Assembly: GCA_965212145.1 (NCBI GenBank)
Contig: CBDBUY010000004.1
Span: 124,001 to 188,000 of the forward strand
DNA: 64,000 bases
Reading direction: 5' to 3'
Source of the DNA: JAAEPI01 sp965212145
GTDB taxonomy: Bacteria > Bacteroidota > Bacteroidia > Cytophagales > Cyclobacteriaceae
Shown: piece by piece, positions 45,801 through 52,399 of the stretch
Layout of the letters: each line of letters starts with the position of its first letter
Numbering within the stretch: the stretch's first letter is position 1
Made by a program: the position numbers and the translations under genes
Notes under the pieces: model-generated
The model's input: the letters and a program-made list of their open reading frames with translations, nothing else
Database searches by the model: none
What the model was told of the DNA's origin: nothing

Positions 45801-48800
45801 TACAGGCTGGCTAGGCTCTTCAGCGTGTCTGCGTATTCGTTGTGAAAGCTACTCAGGTCGGCTGCGTAAATATGCGAAGCCTCCTTCAAAAGGGCCTCTA
45901 CCGCAGCAACATTACCTGTGGACCACCTGAGCCTGGCCAAATTTCGCAGGCAACCTGCATACTCTGCGTTGTTCTTGCCTACGGCCACCTCAAACGCTTT
46001 CCTGGACTCTTCTAAGAGGTCCGCTGCCCGGTCATGCTTATTCACGTCGAGGTAAGCAATTCCGAGATCGCTGCAAACTCGCGCGTAATCCTTCGAGCCA
46101 TTGCCAGCAGCCTTGCCTATGGCCACGCGGGCCTTGCGATACATCTGAATGGCTTTCTGGTTGTTGCCTGCGTCTCGGTATTCCTTGGCTTTCTCAAAGT
46201 AGTCGATAGCGGCTTCTGTAGACTTCAGGCCCTTCTTGGTTTTGTACTGCTGCTGGGCAGTTTTGGCGCTTGGCGGCTCCTCACTGCCGAAACCCCGCGC
46301 GAAGCGAGCCACGCTGGTGGTCGAAACCCCTTGCGTCGGAGTCAAGCTGCTCAGAAGGTGGGGAAAAGCGTTCCAGCTGGCGATAGTCACCAGCAGAGCC
46401 GCTGCAGGTCTCTGCTGCCCCGCCGTCATTTAGGAACGGTCCCGGCGGCAATCTAGCTTCCTTATTTTGATTGCAGTTGCAAACGGTTCGTATGACGCTG
46501 TGCTATCAGTGGTTTTTGTCAGCCTGCAAAGTTGTGGACATGCACTGCCGAAGCTGAGGGGGCTCGCGATGAGTTAAGAGCCGTAAAGAAGAACAGCAGT
46601 CAGGATCACGCTGACAATATGATCGAAGGTTGTCGGTACTGAATCACAGAAAGCACACTAGCCTGGACCAGCAAGCCTTCCTTGAATTCAAAGCGTGGGG
46701 CGGAGCCCGCGGCGGTGACCTCAAATCAGAGGCGCATGACGCGAGCGTACCCAATGCAATGTCCCAAGGCCAGCACTGCTGATGCCCGTTTGTGCATTGA
46801 GTGCACCGCATCCCACCTTAGCATATGCCGCGTTTGAGCGCTCGAGGCTCCAAATCCAAGCTCAGCGCATCCTGAATCTAAGCTTTCGGGACAACATATT
46901 AATTTGAAACGGAAAACTGCCAGCATAGCTCAGAATAATGCGAATCTCCGAGCAAAAGGCTCTGCGGCAAGGTGGGTTCCTCTGACACCCTTCGAAGCTT
47001 GAGTCACCTCGATAACGCATCTCCAAGAATAGCCCGAAGCAGCACAACATCCAAGAGGTCCCACATTCACGCAGCGGTTGCTTCACCCCTGTGCGACGTG
47101 CGCTTGGGCAGCCACGGGGTCGCACAAGTTCTGCTGCGCCTTGGAAGGGTATAATGCTCTGATGTTGGGAAAACACGCAACAGCTGCAGCCTTGGACAAC
47201 ACGCTGCCAACTGCATGAAGAACCGAAGCCTTCAAAGCAGAATAACAAGTCGAGGCCACCTCGCTCACAACACCAGGGCCAATGCCCATCGGCGGCCAAG
47301 AAAGTCGCCACGGACCTTCTCCAACAGCTTCGCCTGAGCCAAGCGACCCGGGCTTTGCACAACTCTCCCAAAATGCGAGTTACATCGGGTTACAAGAAGT
47401 TTGAAGAAGTTTGAAGCTGGGCTGCTCACATTTTTTCGCCGCGAGAAAGACTTTTCCAACGTGGCGCAGAACAGCTCGACCTGGCAGGCCGTCCAAGCTA
47501 CAGGAAGATGCGTAGCATAGGTCTTAGTCAGGCCCTGCTCTGAGCTTTGAACAAGCTCAGACATAAGCTGCATCACGTTGTCCTGGGAAAGAGGCTGTAC
47601 ACAGAAGCTGCACCGTCTCATCTAGCCTGTTGTTAGGCTTGTGACCTCATGACCTGAGGTCTCAACCACCGGCCGAAAGCCACCAATCAGCTCCGTGGAC
47701 TCGCTCTGCTCATTGAAGTTGTAGACCAACACCTGACATCGCTGCAGTTGGGTGGGGCGCGATCTGTACCACTGCAATCCCTTGTCGAGAATATTAGGTT
47801 AGGAACATGCCCTTTTGCAACATGAAACACTACTACATGCCGGTTTACGGTCCTGAGTATGCAACGACATGATGCCTATGCGATGCATTTTTGAAGCGAG
47901 GTGTTTGTACCTGCGGAGGCATACCACTGGCAGTCAAATGCGTCTCCAATACATCCTTCGTAGGGGATGCATTCTGCGTCCACCCTTCCCAGCTTGAGCG
48001 TCATGTGTTTCCAGAGTGCACAGGTCTGTTGACATCTCAAGCGGGGGATCAGGGCAGCTGTGGAAAAAAACTAGGCTGACAGCTGTGATTCAGAAGGGAA
48101 CGCTTTTCTGTTTAAGAGCAAGTTTTCTTAAACGCTGTGCCTGGCAGGTTGTGCATCACTACATGTCCGTCGAATCGTCAGCTGCTGCTCCGAAATCCAA
48201 TGTCTATGCGATTGCTTCCAAACAGTGCCTTGTCGCTTACCATCTACCCTTATCCGCACCTACTGACCAGCACGATTTGTGGTCACTGGTGTCGTGGCCA
48301 GCCGCTGGCTCTATGGGCATTTGATGACACTGTGATTTTCATTTGAAGGGTGCTACACGAAATCTTTCACACCACACGTCTAGAACGCCACGCAGACTAC
48401 CTGCCAACTGACAGTACCTGGGCGCCCGAGTGGGTGGCTGGCGTATCATTGCCGACCAAAGTTGCAGCTTTGCAGGCGTACATCTTTACACGGTGTCACC
48501 CAGCGCTTTGGGATGAAAAGCCACAGAGCCAGCGCGAGGATTACCCTTGAGATGAAAACCCTGAGGTCTCTGGGCTGAGAGTTTCTGTGGGGCAGTGGCC
48601 AACCGCGAATCATAACCAGAGACATGTCCTAAATGATCCTCATGCATAACGAGGCGAGACAACAAGCGATGGCCGTGGGTGAAACCCAACAAGCGAACCA
48701 CTTTCGTTGGCCTCCTGGCCCAAAAGCCGGCCAATGTGCTGGACCACCGAGGTCTTCCCCGTGCCGGTATCACCTCAGTTTGGGCAGGCCATCTTCAGCT

Positions 48801-51800
48801 TCCTCTTTCGGTCATCCAAGTCTCACACCAACCAGCAAGGCGGGCTCATCTGCACGAACTGCTGAAGCTAAGGCCTAGCAAGCAAGAGGAGCTGGAGGGC
48901 ACAATGATGGCAATCCCTTCCAGCCTGGAGGATTCGGGCATGCACAGATGTGTAAGCGAAGGGGGCACACCGGCTTGCCTGCAAAAACAACATGAGCTGC
49001 CCCAAATGACATGAGTTCAAGAGATCAATGAAAGCCCAAGGCTGGAGCTGGATCTTCCCCTTGCATAACAAGAGGAAGCGTGATGGTGCCGATTTGAACC
49101 TGCATCTAGTTCTTCTGGAGAAAGGTTCACACCCGCCATGCGAAGCACGTCCCTGTCCTCGCGAGGAGCCCCTGGTGGCAGCAGAGTCACTGTCGGCCTT
49201 TCCTAGCCGAGCACAGAGTATCACAACTCCAGAGTCTCTTCACGAGCGCACATGCTCAAACGCGTGTGGCTCCTCTAGCAGTGCGTCAGCGATACCCGAG
49301 CTCAGGGACCAGATCGGAGCCAGGCCTCAGTTGCCCGGTCGTGGTCATTGCAGCGCCGAGAAGGGTGTAAGGGCGTGTTAATGAGGCAGCTGCACGACAA
49401 AAAAGCACGCCGCAGGCGCAGGTCGGCCACCCTCCCCAGGATGACCTTCACCGCAAAGTGAATTTGATGAATGCAAATCACTTGATTCGACTTTGTTTCA
49501 TACATCCTTGTGTGCAAGTTTGAGTACCAGAAGACAACAGATGGGACCGAACTGATGTGGAAGAAGTATGCAGCAAGGCCAGCAGTAACTTAACTATTGT
49601 TTGAAGGCCTGGGGGATGGCTAACTCAGGGCGCCTGCAACGCCTCCCTGAGAAGGCCAGTGCGGCTCTCCTCTGTGAAGGTCGGGCCTGAACCACAGAGA
49701 CTTTGATTAAAGATGCCACTTGCAAAATCTTACCAACAAGCTTCCGACCTTGTGGGACTACTAACACTGCTTTCAAGTTGATAGTGCATGGTGGGCGTCA
49801 GACTGAGCACCAGATTTGCCAAACGCAGCCGCGAACACCAGCGGAGGAGATCACGCCTGGGCTGAGGACGGCCGAGCCTACTGCCATGGGTAAACCTCAA
49901 ATGATCCCAGTGCACAGGTGCTGGGCGACCCCACGGTCCGGTTGCCGGCAAGCCCCCAAGCATTGCACGCGGCCCTGCTTCCTCCGCAGCAAGACGCCTC
50001 GGAAAAAGCCTTTTGCAATCTTGCGAAGAAAGGAAACCATTTGGGGTCACACAAAGCTGACGCAGAGTCCAGTAGTTGCGACTGGATCGGTGACAGCTCC
50101 GGAAAAAGTCCTAGCGAGGATGGACAGCCTGAGAGGATGCAAGGATGCTCATGCAGGAGATATGGCGCAGCCTGTAACCACTTCCGAGAGCTGAATTTCT
50201 TGAAGTGGGGCCAGCCACACCTGCCACTGGTGAGGCAAAAGCAGAAGCTTCACTTTCTCTGATGGACGCACCTGCAGAGCACAAAAGTCCCCATGCTCTA
50301 AGGCTGATCTGAGACTGCAGCACGTGCCCAAGCAGCAACGAGCGGCGGGACCTTTCGCTTTGGCACCACTCCCGAGACACAGTATAGTTCAAACAGCCCG
50401 AGCAGATTCCAAAGTCGTGCTGGAAAATGCAAAGCACTGCTCTGCTTTGTAGAAAAAAAAACGAAAGCAAGGAGCAGGAAAGACCAAGGCAACGGCACGA
50501 CCCCTGCCAGAATCTTCCGCAAGCAAACCATCCAGATCTTCATTACCAGCGCCTCGCTTCGAAATCTTGTACATCCACTGAGATCCAGCAGCTACTGAGC
50601 AAGAACTGCTTGGATGCAATGGGAATACCTGGGGCAGACGGCACCGCAGCGTCCGGCATTGCTGCCTCAAACCGGGGCTATGAGCGTATGCGCTCGCTCC
50701 GCTGCATCCGTTTGGCTGATGCCTCCGGCTGAATGTCTGGCTTCGCCTCATGCGAGGACCAGCACCTCAGCTAGCAAGAGAGTATGCCACCGATGAGCAA
50801 TCAGCTGAGTGGCCAACACTGGGTCAGAGCCACAGGACAATGTTCCGAAGAGATGGAAATCCTGGGGATGCTTGGACATTGGCACAAATTCATTGAAAAA
50901 ACTCGCTGCACCTTTGCTGGCAGGCCTTGTGAGCATCCAAACACTGGTTCCGGTCAGGTATCACCTCAATGAGAGTTGCATGCTGAGACACTCCCACTCC
51001 GTGAATCCGACTTGGGGCACCAACAACTAAGCAAGCTGGGTAAGGGACCAGGCGACGCGAATCTGAAAGAGGCAACAAGGCGGCGAGCACCTTGCAGGAT
51101 GCCAAATTCCTTGCGGCTGTCTTCTCATTTGAAAGAAACCACAGCCCACCTCTGCGGGAACTCTATCCACATCCTCCAACACCAGCCACCTGCCGATTTG
51201 GAGAAGAAACCAACAAATTCGCGCGCAGCACAGGTTGTAGGTTGTGTGGCCTGCCCTTTTGAAGAGCTTCTGTCACCACACCAGGTCGCCAAACAAACTC
51301 TCCCACCTGTAGCAACTCCCGTGTCATGGGCTCGCTGCCATGTGACAGGCATCTGAACTCAGCAACGGACCGTCTCACCACAAACATATGCACCAAGCAG
51401 CATCTTGATGTCAGTTCTCAGCATGGGCTTGTTGTAAGGCCCGCTCCAGCTGCTTCTGCTGAAGAATCATGTTCTTCTATATGCTCTTGGCTTCGGGCTG
51501 CTCATCACAGAACAGGAAAACCTCAACCAAACCGAGTGCTTTGTTTTCATTCAACAGAGCACAATCTGAAAACAGGCAGGAGGGTGACGAGCCCCAAGCA
51601 GAATTCTAGAACGTTAATGAGGCTGCAGCAGGTTCAAGTTGTCCCATTAACTCTGCCTCGGCCAAAGCTCTGGGAACCAATCTTTCCACCACATGCAGCC
51701 ATCTCAGAACCGCGCAGCTCTCCTGACGAAGCAGGTCTTCCCCACCCCAGTCGGGCCTCTCACCAGGACCGGGTTTCCAGTGCCTCCGGCAGAAGTTGGA

Positions 51801-52381
51801 GCTCGAGAAACAGAGACCGTGACAGGTTTTGGAAATTCTGGCAGTGCCTATGGACAATAGAAGTTGTCGCATCGCCTCGAGACGCAGCCGCAGACTGCAG
51901 ACAGAGGATGCTGCTTTTGCCGTGGCCCTGACCTGCGACGCAGGGCCCGTGGAGACAAAGCGGAGGCTCTCTCGAAGGTCGGGATTCACCACCTCCCAGG
52001 GGATGGAAAGCAACCAACAACTTCTGAGGAAAACTCTGCCTTTCTGACAATCTTGACCTGCCTTGAAGCGAACTCCATGCCGGCATCTCACCTTAGCGGC
52101 TGGGCTGGAACAATCTCGACTGCGAAACACATCACTTCCACTTCAACAGCTGCTTGAGCAAGCGACGGCGTCTGCCGGCGCATCCCAATTCACACCAGAT
52201 AGGTCTTTGTCTTCCTGCCAAGGCTAAGGCTGCTTCAGAGCTCTCCGATTCTTCAGCTAAGACATTCTTTGGCTGCGTTGCTGGCAATCTGAGCATGAAC
52301 TGCCTGTAAATCTGCAGTAACAGCCCTCTCCTCCGCATCAGCATCAAGCACCAACGACCTTTCTTGCGCTTCATTCGACAT
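16980..52381 (-). CDS. MDN1: Midasin (MDN1/Rea1) AAA ATPase: whole gene locus, multi-exon, about 35 kb
   Basis: Midasin is a giant nuclear ATPase with six linked AAA modules. It pulls assembly factors such as the Ytm1 complex and Rsa4 off pre-60S ribosomal particles. Diagnostic pieces of all six modules occur on the minus strand in order from high to low coordinate: AAA1 (51.8-49.8 kb), AAA2 (48.8-40.4), AAA3 and AAA4 (39.3-37.1), AAA5 (36.4-24.7) and AAA6 (18.9-17.2). Each module shows its P-loop, Walker B or arginine-finger signature in family-specific wording, such as ELPPGIRARFTEIFVDE, VRINNHEHTDLQEYVG and PAMDASELLGCFEQV. The presumed start codon is at 52,381. The introns hold several complete genes and a LINE, all listed separately. 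No acidic region or MIDAS domain was found downstream of AAA6, so the 3' end is unknown. Confidence 0.85.
18939..20710 (-). CDS. Deg9-type (DegP/HtrA family) serine protease with PDZ domain, multi-exon
   Basis: Plant Deg9 is a nucleolar ATP-independent protease, and the match runs the full length. Pieces in order are SVVKLFC (about 20,680), RNYSMPWTTKRPEQNES (about 20,560), RLLLTNRHCVAHA with the catalytic histidine at 20,414-20,416, and VRKRGDDQKYEAEVLA then DCDLALLTV with the catalytic aspartate. VVCVGYPTGGDNLSVTKGVV and NPGNSGGPA with the catalytic serine follow (near 20,010). After a tiny intron come GVAYESLKDGSTENIGFIIP, PDZ wording VLQKGDVLLSLIGVSVGNDG, the characteristic PWLLDYCIIGGLVFVVLSQQ and a second PDZ-like part (PDEQVVVLSYVLAHTVNLGF), ending at a stop at 18,939. 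The triad is intact. Introns are about 60-150 bases, and one fits GA-AG borders. It lies inside the midasin intron between AAA5 and AAA6. Confidence 0.88.
21744..23279 (-). CDS. Ubiquitin-like domain plus ten VVTWG (RCC1-like) repeats, intronless
   Basis: A single 511-codon frame with ATG and stop. Residues 1-75 form a ubiquitin-like fold signature (MPITVEITLLSGRSASISCE, then VNELRLRAQRVLQTDISALF). From about residue 100, ten repeats of roughly 41 residues follow the pattern FAAIRxDGTVVTWGDxxxGG, then DSSxVQxQLxxVxxIxAS. The repeats are a degenerate RCC1/HERC-type beta-propeller blade, and similar dinoflagellate proteins are often labelled HERC-like in databases. No HECT domain is present, so ubiquitin-ligase activity should not be assumed. 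A role as an interaction scaffold is inference. The gene sits between the AAA5 and AAA6 exons of midasin on the same strand and has no introns, suggesting a retrocopy. The repeats match each other closely at the DNA level in 123-base units. Confidence 0.85.
   Translation of the reverse strand: MPITVEITLLSGRSASISCEPDSSVNELRLRAQRVLQTDISALFCRNGQRLVGRRSLREAGVEDADALTAALRQTVVTSSWESLLSGGDAWPLASSWATDAFAAIRPDGLVVTWGYGFSGGDSSNVQSQLDDVQKICACKGSFAAIRTDGTVVTWGHEASGGDSSLVQDQLKNVQEIRASRSAFAAIRADGTVVAWGYGDQCGDSSEVQEQLRNVWEVRASAGAFAAIRKNGTVVTWGDVCYGGDSSKVQGLLKDVKDIRATLASFAALRADRTVVTWGDIRFGGESSTVRKQLKNVRQIRASAGAFAAIRTDGTVVSWGDAQDGGDQSAVRKQLHGVQDIRASSCAFAALRADGTVVSWGDARGGGDCSSVQHQLKGVRDLQASSDAFAAILADSSVVTWGDPRRGGDSSEVREQLRDVLEVRASADAFAALRADGSVITWGDVRFGGDSKSVQEHLTGIKDVTASGGAFAAIQLDGTVITWGDPSCGGDSLAVKEQLMIAQPSKADKGV
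23336..23357 (-). promoter_or_regulatory. Possible relict spliced-leader 3' end
   Basis: On the minus strand, about 60 bases upstream of the ATG of the ubiquitin-like/VVTWG gene, the sequence reads GGCTCAAG. These are the last eight bases of the dinoflagellate spliced leader (TTTTGGCTCAAG at its 3' end). The remaining leader positions match poorly. Such remnants are known in dinoflagellate genes that were reverse-transcribed from trans-spliced mRNA. Eight bases could be chance. Confidence 0.25.
24660..36440 (-). CDS. MDN1: Midasin: AAA5 module exons, split by a 10-kb intron
   Basis: AAA5 begins with FDFNAPSSACNVG (36,440-36,370), matching the family's YxxxAPTTALNA lead-in. The P-loop GPPGLGKTATVQALARAT lies far downstream at 26,195-26,115. 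Then come Walker B WVLLDEINLAPQE (25,615-25,565), LEGLNALLDHRREAF (25,445-25,395, matching VLEGLNACLDHRGE), arginine finger GLPRSFLNRFTRVV (24,935-24,880, matching RKGLPRSFLNRFTQV) and AEDLRHICSCLVPQQLLDL (24,765-24,660, a probable post-finger helix). The piece carrying the NLSEQTDxxDLFG box was not found. The intron between the lead-in and the P-loop holds the signal-peptide gene and the LINE. Frames and motif order are clear; borders are approximate. Confidence 0.8.
25329..25388. repeat. MITE-like inverted repeat, GGTAGTTT family, short copy
   Basis: A perfect 12-bp inverted repeat, GTTTCCCAAAAT (25,334-25,345) and ATTTTGGGAAAC (25,372-25,383), surrounds a core with GGGCCCCC and GGTACCCC. 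The left flank ATGGTAGTTTCCCAA is identical to the copy at 2,394. It lies in the midasin AAA5 intron just after LEGLNALLDH. Confidence 0.7.
27397..27408. repeat. Target-site duplication, left copy
   Basis: ATGCCGACTTCA. The identical 12 bases recur immediately after the poly-A run at 34,511-34,522. Together they mark the left and right ends of the LINE insertion. Confidence 0.85.
27573..28799 (+). CDS. LINE ORF1-like protein, coiled coil
   Basis: The open frame of 408 codons ends at 28,799. Its C-terminal half is convincing: a charged heptad-rich stretch (LHSKTAELSQARRQMQAIRK, FESKKAELDAQEKEARQK) predicts a coiled coil, followed by an acidic patch (DSDSFSDMEVGEAKAMDEDD). The N-terminal half is doubtful. 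An overlapping frame at 27,751-28,302 encodes a cysteine cluster (CYACRRYCKATAEYCSSC) and is the more likely original N-terminus, with a frameshift joining the two near 28.2 kb. LINE ORF1 proteins bind element RNA through such knuckles and coiled coils. The start codon is uncertain. Confidence 0.6.
   Translation: MQYDTSWCMRLVICYTAAWLLLPDKQNSIQQWAEQVREEKTRAGRAQTCSQATDIGKDPLETSGLGQGGLTQSASQPCAKRVENAPFRVNPARSGRQPEVGSSSGRHVKLEQFRCRPLVVLCLQTLLQGHGGILLKLCAALAGGQQTPGRYAREASVPQAATIALAATARTQLGGRERRTEKQARVSGCRVELPTVEARRNKTHAAAPAPPSVGEDSGQLQELVGAIRTAFSGQNIPGPLAEVVAKVESSSEKKVTKDLHSKTAELSQARRQMQAIRKAGDVQTSSWLQFLQSTAEALEKGSAEFESKKAELDAQEKEARQKAGAARKAIRELASSSTSRSAEVIADSDSFSDMEVGEAKAMDEDDTMALTQKKLRVTLTELLSKIPDAGADTPRRRVEKKPDTAPPS
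28800..34451 (+). pseudogene. LINE ORF2: RNase H - APE endonuclease - reverse transcriptase - zinc finger, frameshifted
   Basis: Domains in order: RNase H at about 29,720-30,165 (LYVDGS, the glutamate in TAELHAMIFAL, YDSTSAADIV, then RAHQGDALNELVDAVAK); APE-type endonuclease at about 30,400-31,160 (LITYNANSV, IQESR, VVAHAPT, LFLDGNAR, MIDYIVMP, with the final catalytic box degenerate as EHWHLLV); reverse transcriptase from about 31,800 (LKSGKATGMSNIPAEAY, motif A LLFLDGQSAYF, motif B GTVPGTPTADVMF, motif C WADDVVV); and fingers near 33.82-33.96 kb (CKPCGQGFGSRAALRAHQ, CLSCNQEYWSTARLE). Frames shift near 32,570, at 32,959 through a 10-bp tandem duplication and near 33,970. The region between 28.8 and 29.7 kb is uncharacterised. 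Frame breaks make it a pseudogene. Confidence 0.85.
32949..32968. repeat. 10-bp tandem duplication that breaks the LINE reverse transcriptase
   Basis: TTTGATGTCA occurs twice in direct succession (32,949-32,958 and 32,959-32,968). Removing one copy restores the frame LNFDVNKTAALC just after the catalytic WADD motif. The duplication is therefore a simple disabling mutation. Confidence 0.85.
34511..34522. repeat. Target-site duplication, right copy
   Basis: ATGCCGACTTCA directly follows the poly-A tail of the LINE and matches 27,397-27,408 without mismatch. The first A is shared with the A run, so the exact border may shift by a base. Confidence 0.85.
35240..35923 (-). CDS. Putative nested gene with an N-terminal signal peptide, unknown function
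   Basis: The minus strand at 35,923 starts a frame with MSSRSSSLLVRLLAAVLLSW, a strong signal-peptide or signal-anchor pattern, followed by EALLEDLRALGG. After an intron of about 200 bases, an acceptor near 35,555 opens DAALTASALLGGLQDAHLL, then RTAKFKIAGGGATGEFYAD, LRIWLDLQLDKNLKITWEKT and VVLHFSGMSFAPLEGAQELY. The second exon has a balanced, clearly protein-like composition. I do not recognise the family. In peridinin dinoflagellates such leaders can direct proteins to the plastid or the secretory route. The gene lies inside the intron that splits midasin AAA5. Further exons may continue to about 34.6 kb (LAAKHGFKDLSHLPQQDRV) and, across the LINE, to 27.3 kb (LVGDSRFGGLVRSVGERNLG), but this is not proven. 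Confidence 0.4.
37072..39322 (-). CDS. MDN1: Midasin: AAA3 and AAA4 modules in a single 2.25-kb exon
   Basis: This is the most conserved coding block in the window. AAA3 has P-loop GPTSAGKTSLVKFLA, the midasin-specific FVRINNHEHTDLQEYVG, Walker B WVVLDELNLAPSEVLEALN, sensor region FATQNPAGANYGGRK, arginine finger SRAFRNRFTEVFV and lid SFMTVRDLLRWG. AAA4 has P-loop LVGETGGGKTMACQLL, NCHQQTETSDFIGSLRPV, a lysine-rich insert, Walker B GGAFLVDEISLAEDSVLERL, sensor FATMNPGGDFGKRELSPALR and finger RNRFTEIWV, then a helical lid. The exon probably starts at an acceptor near 39,322 (KIEVNAAHKDF precedes the first methionine) and leaves the coding frame near 37,072. All catalytic residues are intact in both modules. 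No intron interrupts over 2,200 bases, unlike every other midasin module here. Confidence 0.95.
39836..40220. repeat. Diverged direct repeat pair flanking a MITE-like block
   Basis: Two copies of a roughly 55-base unit occur in the same orientation at about 39,836-39,895 and 40,159-40,220. They share an exact CTTCTTTCGCGAAA (39,857-39,870 and 40,181-40,194) and similar flanks (AAGTGT..TCCT.TAGCG). The 260 bases between them hold the palindrome-rich block with GGTACCCC listed separately. It lies in the midasin intron before AAA3. Confidence 0.6.
39905..40060. repeat. Degenerate copy of the GGTAGTTT/GGTACCCC inverted-repeat family
   Basis: This block holds GGTATC AACTTG GATACC (39,910-39,927), GAGTTCCAAAAATTGGG, GGTACCCC and, at the far side, GTAGTTTTGGAAAC. 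The vocabulary matches the shorter, cleaner copies at 2,396-2,496 and 25,329-25,388. It looks like a longer or compound, decayed member. Confidence 0.4.
40425..48772 (-). CDS. MDN1: Midasin: AAA2 module exons and the linker to AAA3
   Basis: Exon pieces in order: P-loop GDTGTGKTSVVQHIGRLLG (48,772-48,700); LVYNFNEQSESTELIGGF (47,745-47,650), the midasin-specific NLNQQSDxxDLLGGF box; ELFCATLEKSFSRRKN (about 47,500) and AKLLEKVRGDFLGRRW (about 47,310), the AAA2 insert helices; Walker B VLDEINLAPSDLLQRVQGLI (45,425-45,330); and arginine finger ELPPGIRARFTEIFVDEV (44,125-43,990). Linker and lid pieces follow: VRSYLEGDLPNPPVDAIV (41,265-41,110), FSLRNLTRSLRFALRLA (40,880-40,805), LAQGLAVGFVQG (about 40,600) and SSRIVEEHIQKA (about 40,450). 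The sensor-1 piece between Walker B and the finger was not found. The TPR gene at 46.43-45.71 kb lies inside one of these introns. Confidence 0.8.
41480..43985. other. Midasin intron region between the AAA2 finger and the linker exons
   Basis: Short frames only. The conserved midasin pieces expected here (AAA2 lid helices) were not located. No repeat family stands out. Confidence 0.4.
45713..46429 (-). CDS. Intronless TPR-repeat protein nested in a midasin intron
   Basis: A single uninterrupted frame of 238 codons with ATG and stop. The N-terminal 50 residues are basic and hydrophobic with few acidic residues (STTSVARFARGFGSEE), resembling an organelle-targeting presequence. From about residue 75, helices form tetratricopeptide-type repeats: IDYFEKAKEYRDAGNNQKAI, then ARVCSDLGIAYLDVNKHDRA, EYAGCLRNLARLRWSTGN and EYADTLKSLASLYQTQGQ, with the small-residue and Tyr/Ala spacing typical of Sel1/kinesin-light-chain-like TPRs. 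TPRs bind partner proteins; the partner here is unknown. It lies between the AAA2 insert exon (47.3 kb) and the AAA2 Walker B exon (45.4 kb) of midasin, on the same strand. The absence of introns beside an intron-rich host suggests a retrocopy. Confidence 0.75.
   Translation of the reverse strand: MTAGQQRPAAALLVTIASWNAFPHLLSSLTPTQGVSTTSVARFARGFGSEEPPSAKTAQQQYKTKKGLKSTEAAIDYFEKAKEYRDAGNNQKAIQMYRKARVAIGKAAGNGSKDYARVCSDLGIAYLDVNKHDRAADLLEESRKAFEVAVGKNNAEYAGCLRNLARLRWSTGNVAAVEALLKEASHIYAADLSSFHNEYADTLKSLASLYQTQGQMDLLQPILLEEQRVRTLAASLGR
49797..51790 (-). CDS. MDN1: Midasin: AAA1 module exons
   Basis: At least six exon pieces build the first AAA module. They are the P-loop TGNPVLVRGPTGVGKTCFVR (51,790-51,710), VGEFVWRPGVVTEALQKG (51,315-51,250), the Walker B stretch RWLVLEDVDRVPAEV (51,200-51,135), LAALLPLSDSRR (51,095-51,058) and SKHPQDFHLFGTLS (50,880-50,821). 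The module ends with GRPQPRRDLLRWCSRL (49,880-49,797). These match, in order, the AAA1 pattern of known midasins: GEFxWxPGVLTxA, LLEDIDRAPxDV, LLPLLExGRL, HPxFxLFAT and SLRDLLKWCxR. The Walker B acid pair is ED, as in other midasin AAA1 modules. The piece covering the segment right after the P-loop was not found. Introns are roughly 50-900 bases. Confidence 0.75.
52256..52381 (-). CDS. MDN1: Midasin: probable first exon
   Basis: Reading from the ATG at 52,381, the frame gives MSNEAQERSLVLDADAEE, then AVTADLQAVHAQIASN, before a stop just past the presumed donor near 52,256. The sequence is helix-prone and acidic, as expected for a poorly conserved midasin N-terminus. It lies directly upstream of the AAA1 P-loop exon. 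A second N-terminal exon probably occupies about 52,015-51,830 (VVNPDLRESLRFVSTG, LRLRLEAMRQLLL). Assignment to midasin is by position. An additional upstream exon cannot be excluded. Confidence 0.45.
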
Positions 52382-52399
52382 CTTGCGAAGACAATTTCC

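Noticed and set aside
46862..47371. 169-codon minus-strand frame overlapping the midasin AAA2 exons
   Set aside because: The conserved midasin pieces at 47.31 kb read in another frame. This one is cysteine/arginine-rich noise.
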